From Roseovarius mucosus DSM 17069 (GTDB lineage: Bacteria > Pseudomonadota > Alphaproteobacteria > Rhodobacterales > Rhodobacteraceae), in NCBI RefSeq assembly GCF_000768555.3, contig NZ_KN293984.1, positions 85,898 to 149,897 on the forward strand: a stretch of DNA of 64,000 bases. The letters run 5' to 3'. A model generated the notes under the pieces. The model saw only the letters and a list, made by a program, of their open reading frames with translations. It searched no databases and was not told where the DNA came from. Positions 19,358-28,033 of this stretch are shown in pieces; the stretch's first letter is position 1, and each line of letters opens with the position of its first letter. The position numbers and the translations under genes are program-made.

Positions 19358-19450
19358 TCGACCCTCCGACATCATTCGTTTCCGATATGGCGGATTTGAC
19401 AGCGAAGGTCCAGTGCCCGCAACACCGCAGCGCAGGACGCGGTCCAAATC

Positions 19451-19484
19451 AAAAAGCCCGCAACGCGAAGGTTGCGGGCTTTTT
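19451..19484. terminator. Strong bidirectional rho-independent terminator
   Basis: AAAAAGCCCGCAAC (19451-19464) pairs perfectly with GTTGCGGGCTTTTT (19471-19484) around a 6-base loop, so a U-run follows the stem in either direction. It lies 31 bases downstream of the leftward clpX gene and would end that transcript before the NDUFA12 gene, whose promoter must then lie between 19358 and 19450. Confidence 0.9.
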
Positions 19485-19515
19485 GATGTATCTTTGGTCA
19501 GGGAACAGGCTGGGA

Positions 19516-20784
19516 TCAGCCTGCGCTGGCCCCTTCCTTTTTGCCCTTGCTCTCTGCATAGATGATCAGAGGCGCGGCATCGGAATTGACCGCCTCTTCG
19601 TTGACCACCACTTCCTCGACATGGGACATGCTGGGCAATTCGAACATCGTATCGAGCAGAATGTCCTCGAGAATCGAGCGCAGGCCGCGCGCACCGGTCT
19701 TGCGGGCGATGGCGCGCTTGGCCACGGCCTTGAGCGCATCCTCGGTAAAGCTCAGTTGCGCGCCTTCGAGTTCGAATAGGCGCTGGTACTGTTTGACCAG
19801 CGCGTTCTTGGGCTGGGTCAGGATCGTCACAAGCGCATCTTCATCGAGGTCCTCGAGTGTGGCGATGACCGGCAGACGACCCACGAATTCCGGGATCAGA
19901 CCAAACTTGAGCAGGTCCTCCGGCTCCAGATCCGTAAAGATTTCGCCCACGCCACGCGCATCATTGTCACGCACATCGGCACCAAAGCCCATGGCGCTGC
20001 CCTTGCCGCGCTGCGCGATGATCTTGTCGAGACCGGCAAAGGCCCCACCGCAGATGAAGAGAATATTGGTCGTGTCCACTTGCAGGAATTCCTGCTGCGG
20101 ATGTTTGCGCCCACCCTGCGGCGGCACGGCGGCGACCGTGCCTTCCATCAGCTTCAAGAGCGCCTGTTGCACGCCCTCGCCCGATACGTCACGGGTGATC
20201 GAGGGATTCTCGGACTTGCGGGTAATCTTGTCGACCTCGTCGATATAGACAATGCCACGCTGCGCGCGCTCGACGTTGTATTCGCTCGACTGCAGCAATT
20301 TGAGGATGATGTTTTCCACATCCTCGCCGACATAGCCCGCCTCGGTCAGTGTTGTCGCATCCGCCATGGTAAAGGGCACATCGAGAATCCGCGCCAGCGT
20401 CTGCGCGAGCAGGGTCTTGCCGCAGCCCGTGGGCCCGATCAGCAGGATATTGGATTTGCTGAGTTCGATATCGCTCTTGCCGGAATTGTTCAGCCGCTTG
20501 TAGTGGTTATGAACCGCCACCGAGAGAACTTTCTTGGCGCGGGCCTGGCCGATCACGTAATCATCCAGCACCTTGCAGATATCGCGCGGTGCGGGAATCC
20601 CCTCGCTCGACTTGATACCAGCGCTTTTTGTCTCTTCGCGGATGATGTCCATGCAAAGTTCGACGCATTCATCGCAGATGAACACGGTCGGTCCGGCGAT
20701 CAGTTTGCGCACCTCATGCTGGCTTTTGCCGCAAAAGCTGCAATAGAGCGTGTTCTTGCTGTCGCCGCCTGAGTTATTCGCCAT
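19516..20784 (-). CDS. clpX: ATP-dependent Clp protease ATP-binding subunit ClpX
   Basis: A 422-residue AAA+ unfoldase, the normal ClpX length. The N-terminal zinc-binding domain has CSFC (residues 15-18) and CDEC (37-40). Walker A is GPTGCGKT (about 117-124), Walker [10 protein letters not shown] (about 180-188), and the ClpP-docking IGF-type loop is present as MGFGADV. It recognises tagged substrates and feeds them into ClpP, whose gene lies upstream with a 152-base gap carrying its own hairpin. The leftward transcript ends at the 19451-19484 terminator. Confidence 0.97.
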   Translation of the reverse strand: MANNSGGDSKNTLYCSFCGKSQHEVRKLIAGPTVFICDECVELCMDIIREETKSAGIKSSEGIPAPRDICKVLDDYVIGQARAKKVLSVAVHNHYKRLNNSGKSDIELSKSNILLIGPTGCGKTLLAQTLARILDVPFTMADATTLTEAGYVGEDVENIILKLLQSSEYNVERAQRGIVYIDEVDKITRKSENPSITRDVSGEGVQQALLKLMEGTVAAVPPQGGRKHPQQEFLQVDTTNILFICGGAFAGLDKIIAQRGKGSAMGFGADVRDNDARGVGEIFTDLEPEDLLKFGLIPEFVGRLPVIATLEDLDEDALVTILTQPKNALVKQYQRLFELEGAQLSFTEDALKAVAKRAIARKTGARGLRSILEDILLDTMFELPSMSHVEEVVVNEEAVNSDAAPLIIYAESKGKKEGASAG

Positions 20785-20901
20785 TCCGTACCTTTCGGGC
20801 CCTGCGCCGTCTGCCGTCCGCGCGCCCCGCGCGGGGCCTCGTCTGTGATCTGTGCTACCCTTCAGCTTAAGTCAGGCCGTATGGCACCACAATCCGAAAA
20901 T

Positions 20902-20925
20902 ATCCGGCCCGCCTTTGGGCCGGAT
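20902..20925 (-). terminator. Hairpin behind clpP, probable terminator
   Basis: A perfect 9-bp stem (ATCCGGCCC at 20902-20910 with GGGCCGGAT at 20917-20925, loop GCCTTT) lies 12 bases after the clpP stop. In the leftward transcript it is followed by AUAUUUUCGG, a modest U-run. It probably terminates or attenuates clpP transcription before clpX, leaving clpX with its own promoter in 20785-20900. Confidence 0.6.
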
Positions 20926-20936
20926 CACGTTTACTT

Positions 20937-21569
20937 CTACTTCGCCGCCTCGTCGCCTTTGTCGCGATTGGCCACGATCTCATCGATCAAACCCCAGGCC
21001 TTGGCCTCTTCCGGCGACATGAAATTGTCCCGCTCCAGCGCCTCTTCGACCTTTTTCAGGGTCTGGCCGGTGTGCTTGACATAAATCTCGTTCAACCGAT
21101 CCTTGAGCTTTTGCGTCTCGCGCGCATGAATCATGATATCGGTCGCCTGCCCCTGATACCCGCCCGAGGGCTGGTGAACCATGACGCGGCTGTTGGGCAG
21201 GGAAAACCGCATCCCCGGCTCGCCGGCTGTCAACAACAGACTGCCCATGCTGGCCGCCTGACCCACGACCAGCGTGCTGACCTTGGGCTTGATGTATTGC
21301 ATCGTGTCATAGATCGACAGTCCCGAGGTCACGACCCCGCCGGGGCTGTTGATGTACATGCTGATTTCCTTGGACGGATTCTCAGCCTCGAGATGCAAGA
21401 GCTGTGCCACAATCAGGCTCGACATGCCGTCATGCACCGGGCCGCTCAGGAAAATGATCCGCTCCTTGAGCAGGCGCGAGAAAATATCATAGGCCCGCTC
21501 GCCCCGGCTGGTCTGTTCGACCACCATCGGAACAAGGGTGTTCATGTAGATGTCCATAGGGTCTTTCAT
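20937..21569 (-). CDS. clpP: ATP-dependent Clp protease proteolytic subunit ClpP
   Basis: A 210-residue serine protease that forms the tetradecameric chamber of ClpXP and ClpAP. The catalytic Ser is in [11 protein letters not shown] (about residue 105), His in VMVHQPSGG (about 130) and Asp in [12 protein letters not shown] (about 178). The ATG at 21569 ([15 protein letters not shown]) is chosen; an in-frame ATG at 21557 and a longer upstream frame are less likely. The length and all active-site blocks are normal. Confidence 0.96.
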   Translation of the reverse strand: MKDPMDIYMNTLVPMVVEQTSRGERAYDIFSRLLKERIIFLSGPVHDGMSSLIVAQLLHLEAENPSKEISMYINSPGGVVTSGLSIYDTMQYIKPKVSTLVVGQAASMGSLLLTAGEPGMRFSLPNSRVMVHQPSGGYQGQATDIMIHARETQKLKDRLNEIYVKHTGQTLKKVEEALERDNFMSPEEAKAWGLIDEIVANRDKGDEAAK

Positions 21570-21832
21570 TACAGCCCGCCTGTCCTGCGCCCGACCGTTG
21601 CCGTCAGGCTTTGTCAATCACTCCGACCATAGCCGGTCAGTTCCTAAAGGAGTCTTAGTGTTGCGCCCAAGGGGCTGCAAGGGCATCGCTCGATTTTGTG
21701 GCAGGGGGGCATGGACGATGGCGATTTCTGCGCCACATAGCCTCACTTTTTCGCGCGCAGGCACGGCCAGCTTTTGCACATTCGGCAAAAACGCCCTAAG
21801 TACACAGAAATCATTATCAGGATTCACGGAAA

Positions 21833-22171
21833 ATGCCGCTTCCCGTTCTCGATGACACGCTCGACGCCGCCGAAATGGACCGCATGGTCGATAATGCGAC
21901 GACGGCTGCCAATTTCCTCAAGGCGATCAGCCATGAGGGGCGGTTGATGATTCTCTGTCATCTGGTGTCAGGCGAACGGTCGGTGACCGAACTGGAAACG
22001 CTGCTTTCGGCACGTCAGGCCGCGGTGTCCCAGCAATTGTCCCGCCTGCGCCTCGAAGGGCTGGTAACGGCGCGACGCGATGGCAAGACCATCTATTACA
22101 GCCTTGCGGATGACCGACCGCGCAAGGTGCTCGAAGTGGTTTACGAATTGTTCTGCGCCCCCAAGCCTTGA
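21833..22171 (+). CDS. SqrR/BigR-like ArsR-family repressor with two cysteines
   Basis: A 112-residue winged-helix repressor. The recognition region (VTELETLLSARQAAVSQQLSRLRLEGL, about residues 51-77) is typical of ArsR/SmtB. Only two cysteines are present, Cys42 in the LMILCHL helix and Cys108 near the C-terminus (ELFCAPKP). This arrangement matches SqrR of Rhodobacter capsulatus (Cys41/Cys107) and BigR, which sense persulfides by disulfide or tetrasulfide formation rather than metal. A sulfide or persulfide response is therefore likely but inferred. It converges on the CMD-family gene 20 bases downstream, which need not be its target. Confidence 0.75.
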   Translation: MPLPVLDDTLDAAEMDRMVDNATTAANFLKAISHEGRLMILCHLVSGERSVTELETLLSARQAAVSQQLSRLRLEGLVTARRDGKTIYYSLADDRPRKVLEVVYELFCAPKP

Positions 22172-22190
22172 GGGCGCAGACATCGAGACC

Positions 22191-22775
22191 TCAGGCCGGT
22201 TCCACCGTCTTATCCACGGTGAAGGGCGCGAAGACCTCATCCACATCGGTGTGATTGACGTGATTGGCATAGTTGCTGATCGTCTTGACGGCCAGCGCCA
22301 GAATGATCTCCAACACATGCACATCACCATAGCCTGCGGCCTTGAACGCCTCGGCCTCGGCCTTGGTCGGCAGACCGCGTGTCTCCCACATGTGATGGGT
22401 GAACTTGCGCAGCGCTTCCAGCTTGGCATCGTTCAGCGGCTTGCCATCGCGCAGCGCCTGCGTATGCGCCTCGCCCAGCTTGGACATCTTGATCGCCAGC
22501 ATCGAATGCGCGGCGGTGCAATAGTCACAGCCATTGGCCAGTGAAACGGTCAGAAACACCACCTCTTGCTCGGGCGGGGTGAAATTGCCCGACTCGCGAT
22601 AGAGCGCGTAACCATGCAGATAGGTGGACAAGAGGCCGGGATTGACGGCCATGCCACGATACATATTCGGCACGAACCCAAGTTTGGCGCGTGCCCCCTC
22701 CAGCAATTCCTTGGCCTTACCAGTGGCCTGATCGTCACTCACAGGCGATGTCTCTACTCGAAATTCAGCAGTCAT
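22191..22775 (-). CDS. Carboxymuconolactone decarboxylase/AhpD-like protein
   Basis: A 194-residue all-helical protein with the AhpD-type redox motif CDYCTAAHS (CxxC followed by His, about residue 86), in the order typical of peroxidase-related CMD proteins. Members reduce hydroperoxides or act as carboxymuconolactone-like enzymes; the substrate is unknown. AAAGGAGAGG lies directly before the ATG at 22775. Its 3' end faces the ArsR gene, and an oxidative or sulfur-stress link is possible but not shown. Confidence 0.75.
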   Translation of the reverse strand: MTAEFRVETSPVSDDQATGKAKELLEGARAKLGFVPNMYRGMAVNPGLLSTYLHGYALYRESGNFTPPEQEVVFLTVSLANGCDYCTAAHSMLAIKMSKLGEAHTQALRDGKPLNDAKLEALRKFTHHMWETRGLPTKAEAEAFKAAGYGDVHVLEIILALAVKTISNYANHVNHTDVDEVFAPFTVDKTVEPA

Positions 22776-22903
22776 GGACCTCTCCTTTGCGTGTGATGTG
22801 GTCAAGACGCAGCTAATCAGAGCCAAGCGGATATGGAACCGCCGGACCAATCACCAAAGCGTGAGATGGGTTTTTAACCGCAGAACGGCTTGTGCGAAAA
22901 CGC

Positions 22904-24139
22904 TTAGACCTTTTCCTGCGTGTATTTCCGCAACTCTGCCCGCGCCACCTGCCGGCGATGCACCGCGTCCGGTCCATCGGCCAGCCGCAGCGTGCGCACA
23001 TGGGTCCACATCGCCGCCAGCGGCACATCCTGCGAAATCCCTTGCGCCCCGAACATCTGCACCGCCTCGTCGATCACCTTGAGGGCGACACGCGGGGCCA
23101 CAACCTTGATCTGGCTGATCCAGGGGGCAGCGGCACGCGCATCGCCCTGATCCATCATCCACGCCGCCTTGAGGCACAGCAAACGCGCCTGTTCGATCTC
23201 CATCCGGCATTCGGCGATGATGTCGTAATTCGCCCCAAGCTGTGCCAGTGGCTTGCCGAATGCCTCGCGCGCGAGGCTGCGCTTGCACATCATCTCCAGC
23301 GCGGATTCGGCCTGACCGATGGCGCGCATGCAATGATGAATACGCCCCGGCCCAAGGCGGCCTTGTGCAATCTCGAACCCGCGCCCTTCGCCCAAGAGCA
23401 GGTTCTCGGCGGGCACGCGGACATTCTCGAACTTGAAATGCATATGCCCATGCGGTGCGTCGTCATGGCCATAAACCTGCATCGGGCGCAGTTTCTCGAT
23501 ACCGGGCGTGTCGGCAGGGACAACAATCATCGAATGGCGCTGATGCTTGGGCATCTCATCGCCCCCGGTGCGCACCATCACGATATAGACCTTGCAGCGC
23601 GGATCACCGGCCCCCGTGGCCCACCATTTCTGACCGTTCAGCACATAGTGATCCCCGTCGCGCGCACAGGACATGGCGATGTTTGTGGCATCCGAACTGG
23701 CAACATCCGGCTCTGTCATCAGATACGCGCTGCGAATCTGACCCTCCAATAGCGGCACCAGCCACTCTGCCTTCATCGCCTCGGTGCCATAACGCTCGAA
23801 CACCTCCATATTGCCGGTGTCGGGCGCGTTGCAATTGAACACCTCGGCCCCCATCGGGGTCTTGCCCATCTCTTCGGCGAAATAGGCATATTCCACCGTT
23901 GTCAGGCCAAAGCCCCGTGCGCTGTCGGTCAGCCAGAAATTCCACAGACCCGCCGCCTTGGCCCGCGCCTTGAGCCCCTCCAGAATCTCGGCCTGCCGTT
24001 GGGTATAGCCCCAGCGATCCCCTTTGCCGATTTCTGCGTGATACTCGGCCTCGAGCGGCATGATCTCGTCCCGCACCATCGCCGCCACCCGCGCCAGTAG
24101 CGCGCGCATCTCGGGGCGCATTCCCAAATTCATGTCCAT
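22904..24139 (-). CDS. Acyl-CoA dehydrogenase (ACAD10/11-like)
   Basis: A 411-residue flavoprotein with the three acyl-CoA dehydrogenase domains: N-terminal helices (to about 130), the middle beta domain starting around LMTEPDVASSDATNI (about 140) with the FAD contact WWATGAGDPRCKVYIV, and the C-terminal helical domain ending in the AVQMFGAQGISQD FAD-binding block (about 375). It oxidises an acyl-CoA to the 2-enoyl-CoA and passes electrons to ETF. The sequence style is that of the ACAD10/11-like group. The substrate is not predictable. AGAGGG precedes the ATG at 24139. Confidence 0.85.
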   Translation of the reverse strand: MDMNLGMRPEMRALLARVAAMVRDEIMPLEAEYHAEIGKGDRWGYTQRQAEILEGLKARAKAAGLWNFWLTDSARGFGLTTVEYAYFAEEMGKTPMGAEVFNCNAPDTGNMEVFERYGTEAMKAEWLVPLLEGQIRSAYLMTEPDVASSDATNIAMSCARDGDHYVLNGQKWWATGAGDPRCKVYIVMVRTGGDEMPKHQRHSMIVVPADTPGIEKLRPMQVYGHDDAPHGHMHFKFENVRVPAENLLLGEGRGFEIAQGRLGPGRIHHCMRAIGQAESALEMMCKRSLAREAFGKPLAQLGANYDIIAECRMEIEQARLLCLKAAWMMDQGDARAAAPWISQIKVVAPRVALKVIDEAVQMFGAQGISQDVPLAAMWTHVRTLRLADGPDAVHRRQVARAELRKYTQEKV

Positions 24140-24209
24140 ATCACCGGCCCTCTGTTGTCAGTTGCCCCAATTGACAACATCACCCGCGCGGCGACAAGCG
24201 CTGTCGCAC

Positions 24210-25238
24210 TCAGCCCGCGCGCCGATACTGCCCCGGCGAATGGCCAAAGCGGCTGCGGAATGTCTTGATGAACACCATGGGCGAGGCAAAGCCAGAGGCC
24301 ATGGCAATCTCGGTCACGCTCAGATCGGTTTCGCGCAAGAGGCTGCGCCCATGATCCAGCCGCAGATCGCGGAAAAAGCGATAGGGCGTCTTGCGCAGGT
24401 ATTTGACAAAAAGCCGCTCCATCTGGCGGCGTGAACAGCCTGCGGCTTCGGCCAACTCGTCCATGCTGATCGGCGTCTCGATATTGGTCTGCATCACCTT
24501 GATCGCCCGCACCAACAGCGGATTGCGGCTATCCAGCGCATTGCTGATCGAGGCGCGCTGCGGCCCGCGTTCTGCGCGCCGCTGGCTATAGAGGCACATA
24601 TCGGCCACCACATCGGCAAAAGGTCGGCCATAATCCGCCTCGATCATTTCCAGCATCATGTCCGTGGCCCCGACCCCGCCGCCACAGGTGAAAATCCCGC
24701 CATCCACCTCGAACGTATTGCCCGTCACCTCGACCTCGGGGAATTTCTCGCGAAAGGCGGGCTGGTTTTCCCAATGCAGCGTCGCCCGCCGCCCCTCAAG
24801 CAGCCCCGCCTGCGCCAGAGAAATCGCCCCGGTGCAGATGCCCCCCACCCGCCCGCCAAAGCGCGCGTGCTGGCGCAGGAGCGACAGCAAGTCCTTGCTG
24901 CCCGTGCCCGTGCGCACCGTGCCGCCACAGACCACCAGATCGGTCTCGCGCGGGAACCCCCCGAGCGATTGATCGACATTGACGGACATGGCGCAAGAAC
25001 TGACCACCGGCCCCCCATCCTGAGAGGTGACGGTCCAGCGATAGAGCGGGCGCTGAGCCAGCTGATTGGCGATGCGCAGCGGATCAAGCGCCGCGCTGAA
25101 CGCCAGCAAGGTAAAATCCGGCAGCAGGTGAAAGGCAAAATGCCGGGCGGGTCTGGTCGTCTCGATCGCAAAGAACGCCGCCCCTTGCGGCACGATCGCC
25201 TTGCGCGTCACATGAGTGTCATTCTCCGGGCAGGACAT
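24210..25238 (-). CDS. GlxA-like AraC-family regulator (DJ-1 sensor domain)
   Basis: A 342-residue regulator with an N-terminal DJ-1/PfpI-type glutamine amidotransferase-like domain (about residues 30-200, with the nucleophile-elbow-like GGICTGAISLAQ) and a C-terminal AraC DNA-binding domain (about 235-340, two helix-turn-helix units). This architecture is that of GlxA/GbdR/CdhR regulators of carnitine, glycine betaine and related quaternary-amine catabolism. Its start lies inside the last 20 bases of the ABC ATPase gene, so it is co-transcribed with the importer and probably controls the creatine cluster. Confidence 0.85.
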   Translation of the reverse strand: MSCPENDTHVTRKAIVPQGAAFFAIETTRPARHFAFHLLPDFTLLAFSAALDPLRIANQLAQRPLYRWTVTSQDGGPVVSSCAMSVNVDQSLGGFPRETDLVVCGGTVRTGTGSKDLLSLLRQHARFGGRVGGICTGAISLAQAGLLEGRRATLHWENQPAFREKFPEVEVTGNTFEVDGGIFTCGGGVGATDMMLEMIEADYGRPFADVVADMCLYSQRRAERGPQRASISNALDSRNPLLVRAIKVMQTNIETPISMDELAEAAGCSRRQMERLFVKYLRKTPYRFFRDLRLDHGRSLLRETDLSVTEIAMASGFASPMVFIKTFRSRFGHSPGQYRRAG

Positions 25239-26325
25239 GACAGGCTTCGGGCTCCCAATGCAGGGTCAGGGTGCTTCCTGAATGCAGATCTATAGAGGCC
25301 AGTTCACCATGACTTTTCTGCACCTTCAACTCTTCACCTGACTCTGTCTCGAGAAATAGGATGGCGGAGGCACCTACAAACTCCTCGCCGACCACCCGCG
25401 CCCGAATACCGGCCACGCCTGCGCCCAGGGCACCGATCTGCATCTTTTCGGCGCTGACGACAAAGGACAGCGTATCGCCCACGGACTTTGCAACGGCTTG
25501 AGAGGCCTTGACCGCAAATCGCCCATGCGCAGTCTCGACCTGCCAGACATCCCCCGCCTTCTCGACCAGCTTGCCGGTGAATATATTGGCCGAGCCCAGG
25601 AATTCCGCCACGAACCGGTTGCGCGGCGCATGATAGATTTCCTGCGGCGTGCCGATCTGTTCGATTTTGCCCCGGCTCATGATCACCACGCGGTCGGCCA
25701 TGGAAAACGCCTCGGACATCGAATGGGTCACATAGACAAAGGTGATGCCCAGATCCTTTTGCAGGTTGGACAGAACCGCCTGCATCCGCACCTTGAGATG
25801 CGCATCGAGCGCCGAAAGCGGCTCGTCCAGCAACAGGATCTTCGGCTCTGTCACCAGCGCACGGGCCAGAGCCACGCGCTGCCGCTGTCCCCCCGACAAT
25901 TGCGAGATATTGCGACCCGCGAATTCGAGGATCTGCATTTTTTCCAGCCATATGCGCGCCCTTTGCGCGCGCTCCACCTTGCCCACGCCGCGCATCTTGA
26001 GGCTGAATTCGACATTCTCCTGCACGGTGAGAAACGGGAAAAGCGCAAGGCTCTGCCAGACCATTGGCGTGTCGCGGTCCCAGGTCGCCTTGCCGTTCAC
26101 CCGCTGGCCATCAAGATAGATGTCCCCCTCGCTCGGGTCCTCGAGCCCCGCCAGCATGCGCAGCGTCGTCGTCTTGCCACAGCCGGACGACCCCATGATC
26201 GCCAGAAACTCGCCGCGCCCGATTTCGAAATCCGCGCGTTCCACGGCGGTGAACTCGCCAAACTTCTTGACCACACCCTCCAGCCGGACAATGGCGTCGG
26301 ATATTACCTGGGTTTGCATATTCAT
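25219..26325 (-). CDS. ABC transporter ATPase of the creatine(ine) cluster (PotA-like)
   Basis: A 368-residue ATP-binding subunit of the polyamine/spermidine (PotA) type: Walker A GSSGCGKTT (about residues 45-53), signature LSGGQRQR (about 143-150), Walker B ILLLDEP (about 163-169), H-loop YVTHSMSEA, and a C-terminal TOBE-like domain (from about 240). All catalytic motifs are intact. It overlaps the preceding permease gene by an ATGA junction. Uptake of creatine or creatinine is inferred from the neighbouring catabolic genes, not from the ATPase itself. Confidence 0.85.
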   Translation of the reverse strand: MNMQTQVISDAIVRLEGVVKKFGEFTAVERADFEIGRGEFLAIMGSSGCGKTTTLRMLAGLEDPSEGDIYLDGQRVNGKATWDRDTPMVWQSLALFPFLTVQENVEFSLKMRGVGKVERAQRARIWLEKMQILEFAGRNISQLSGGQRQRVALARALVTEPKILLLDEPLSALDAHLKVRMQAVLSNLQKDLGITFVYVTHSMSEAFSMADRVVIMSRGKIEQIGTPQEIYHAPRNRFVAEFLGSANIFTGKLVEKAGDVWQVETAHGRFAVKASQAVAKSVGDTLSFVVSAEKMQIGALGAGVAGIRARVVGEEFVGASAILFLETESGEELKVQKSHGELASIDLHSGSTLTLHWEPEACHVLPGE

Positions 26326-27122
26326 GACCTGTCCTTTGTCGAATTGCGCAACAGCATCTGCGCCAGAATGATCAGCGTGATGGAACTCAGAAAGGCGAGC
26401 GAACCGATGGCATTGATCCGCGGGCTGACCTGCCCCTGCAGAAACCCGAGGATCTTGACCGGCAGCGTTTCATTGAGGCCCGAGACGAACCACGCCACCG
26501 CGAATTCGTCGAATGACACCGCCATGGTGATGAACAGCGCGGCCAGGATCGCAGGCTTGGTAAAGGGCAGGATGACATGGCGCAGCGTTGCCCATTCATT
26601 GCCGCCCAGGTTCCACGATGCCGCCTCGAGATCCGGGTCCATCTGTGACAGGCGCAGGCGGATGATTGCCATGGCAAAGGGGCTGCACATCACCCCATGC
26701 GCGATGATGATCGAAATCGCGCTACCCGAGAGGTTCACCCGCGACAGGAACGCCAGCATCGCAAGCCCCATGATCACCACCGGAATGGTGGGGGGCAACA
26801 GCGCCAGCGCGAGATACACGTTCTTGCCGAAGAAGTTGTAGCGAAAATCCGTATAGGCCCCGCCAAATCCCAGTACCGTGGCAATCACCGCCACGATCAG
26901 CCCAACGATCACGGTGTTGAAAAATCCGGCCCAGACAAACGGGTCCTCCCAGATCAGCCGATACCACTCGGTCGAGAACTGGCCCAGCGGCAGCGACGGG
27001 AACCGGTCCGAATTCAGCGAAAAGACGAAACTCCCGAGGATCGGCGCAAAGATAAACAGCACGCAGGCCGCGATATGCAGTTTCAGCGCGCCATTGATCA
27101 GACGATTGTCATTGCCGGTCAT
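26322..27122 (-). CDS. ABC transporter permease (PotC-like) of the creatine(ine) cluster
   Basis: A 266-residue inner-membrane permease with about six helices, the first at residues 11-30. The EAA-type loop lies near DLEAASWNLGGNEWATLRHVILP (about residues 158-180). It resembles PotC/YdcV, the second permease of polyamine-type importers. The start at 27122 forms an ATGA overlap with the first permease gene; the longer open frame lies inside that gene. It would pair with the 280-residue permease. Confidence 0.82.
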   Translation of the reverse strand: MTGNDNRLINGALKLHIAACVLFIFAPILGSFVFSLNSDRFPSLPLGQFSTEWYRLIWEDPFVWAGFFNTVIVGLIVAVIATVLGFGGAYTDFRYNFFGKNVYLALALLPPTIPVVIMGLAMLAFLSRVNLSGSAISIIIAHGVMCSPFAMAIIRLRLSQMDPDLEAASWNLGGNEWATLRHVILPFTKPAILAALFITMAVSFDEFAVAWFVSGLNETLPVKILGFLQGQVSPRINAIGSLAFLSSITLIILAQMLLRNSTKDRS

Positions 27123-27961
27123 TTGCCGCGCTCCTTGTAGGCATAGGTGATGGCCGCAAAGGCCACGCTCAGCAGCGTGCCGATCATCATCAATGCCACC
27201 ACGGCGGCACGCGGCCATTGCTGCCCGGATTTGGTGATGTCGGTGATCAGGATCGAGAGCGTCGGTGGATTGCCCCCGCCAAGGTAAAGCGGGCTCACGA
27301 AATCGCCGAACGAGAGAATAAAGGCAAAGAGCGCGGCAATCACCAGCCCCACCCGCGCCGAGGGTACGATCACCGCAAGAACCGTGCGCAACCGCCCGCA
27401 GCGCAGGTTATGTGCCGCCTCGACCAGATCGCGATTGACGAAATTCAGGCTGAACACCTGCAACAGGATCACCAGCGGCAGGCAGAGCGTGACCATCCCC
27501 ACCAGCGTGCCGAATGTGGTGTTGAGCATGCCAAATGGCCCGATGCCCAGCATGCCCAGCACGGCATTGATGATGCCCTCATCAGACAGGAACACTTGCA
27601 GCGCATAGATGCGCACGAGGTAGCTGGTGAAGAACGGGATGATCAGCACGAAAATCAGCCATTGCTTGACCCGCTCCGACAGCTTGAACGAAATCGCATA
27701 GGCCGCCGGAAAGGCGATCGCGCTGGTCAGAACCGCACTTGTCGTGGCCAGAATGGCAGTGCGCAGATAGGCGTCCCAAAACACGCTCCGCGTCAGGATA
27801 CGTTCCCAATTGCCGAAATTCAGGTCCGGCATCATCTGGAAATTGCGCACGGTCCAGAAACTGATGGCGATCAGAAAGATCAGCGGCACCGCAAAGAAGG
27901 CCAACTGCCAGATCAAGAGCGGCAGCGCCAATGTGAGCGAATAAAGGCTGGGTCGGGTCAT
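27119..27961 (-). CDS. ABC transporter permease (PotB-like) of the creatine(ine) cluster
   Basis: A 280-residue permease with about six helices; the first is at residues 10-33 (ALPLLIWQLAFFAVPLIFL). The EAA-type loop sits near RDLVEAAHNLRCGRLRTVLAV (about residues 182-202). It resembles PotB/YdcU, the first permease of polyamine-type importers. It follows the binding-protein gene after a 72-base gap that contains a strong hairpin, and overlaps the second permease by ATGA. Confidence 0.82.
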   Translation of the reverse strand: MTRPSLYSLTLALPLLIWQLAFFAVPLIFLIAISFWTVRNFQMMPDLNFGNWERILTRSVFWDAYLRTAILATTSAVLTSAIAFPAAYAISFKLSERVKQWLIFVLIIPFFTSYLVRIYALQVFLSDEGIINAVLGMLGIGPFGMLNTTFGTLVGMVTLCLPLVILLQVFSLNFVNRDLVEAAHNLRCGRLRTVLAVIVPSARVGLVIAALFAFILSFGDFVSPLYLGGGNPPTLSILITDITKSGQQWPRAAVVALMMIGTLLSVAFAAITYAYKERGK

Positions 27962-27993
27962 GGAATACGGCTCTCTCAGAGGCTGGGGGCGAT

Positions 27994-28022
27994 GCCGGGG
28001 TCTGGAGAAAAGAGACCCCGGC
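27994..28022 (-). other. Intercistronic hairpin behind the creatine(ine)-binding protein gene
   Basis: A perfect 10-bp stem (GCCGGGGTCT at 27994-28003 with AGACCCCGGC at 28013-28022, 9-base loop) lies 11 bases after the binding-protein stop. In the leftward RNA it has no U-run behind it, so it probably protects the 3' end of the binding-protein message or causes partial termination, giving more binding protein than membrane components. The same arrangement occurs behind glpV at 210-234. Confidence 0.55.
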
Positions 28023-28033
28023 CAGACCTTGCG

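Noticed and set aside
21618..21827. A 69-residue minus-strand frame between clpP and the ArsR gene.
   Set aside because: No ribosome-binding site or recognisable similarity; it lies in the promoter region of both genes.
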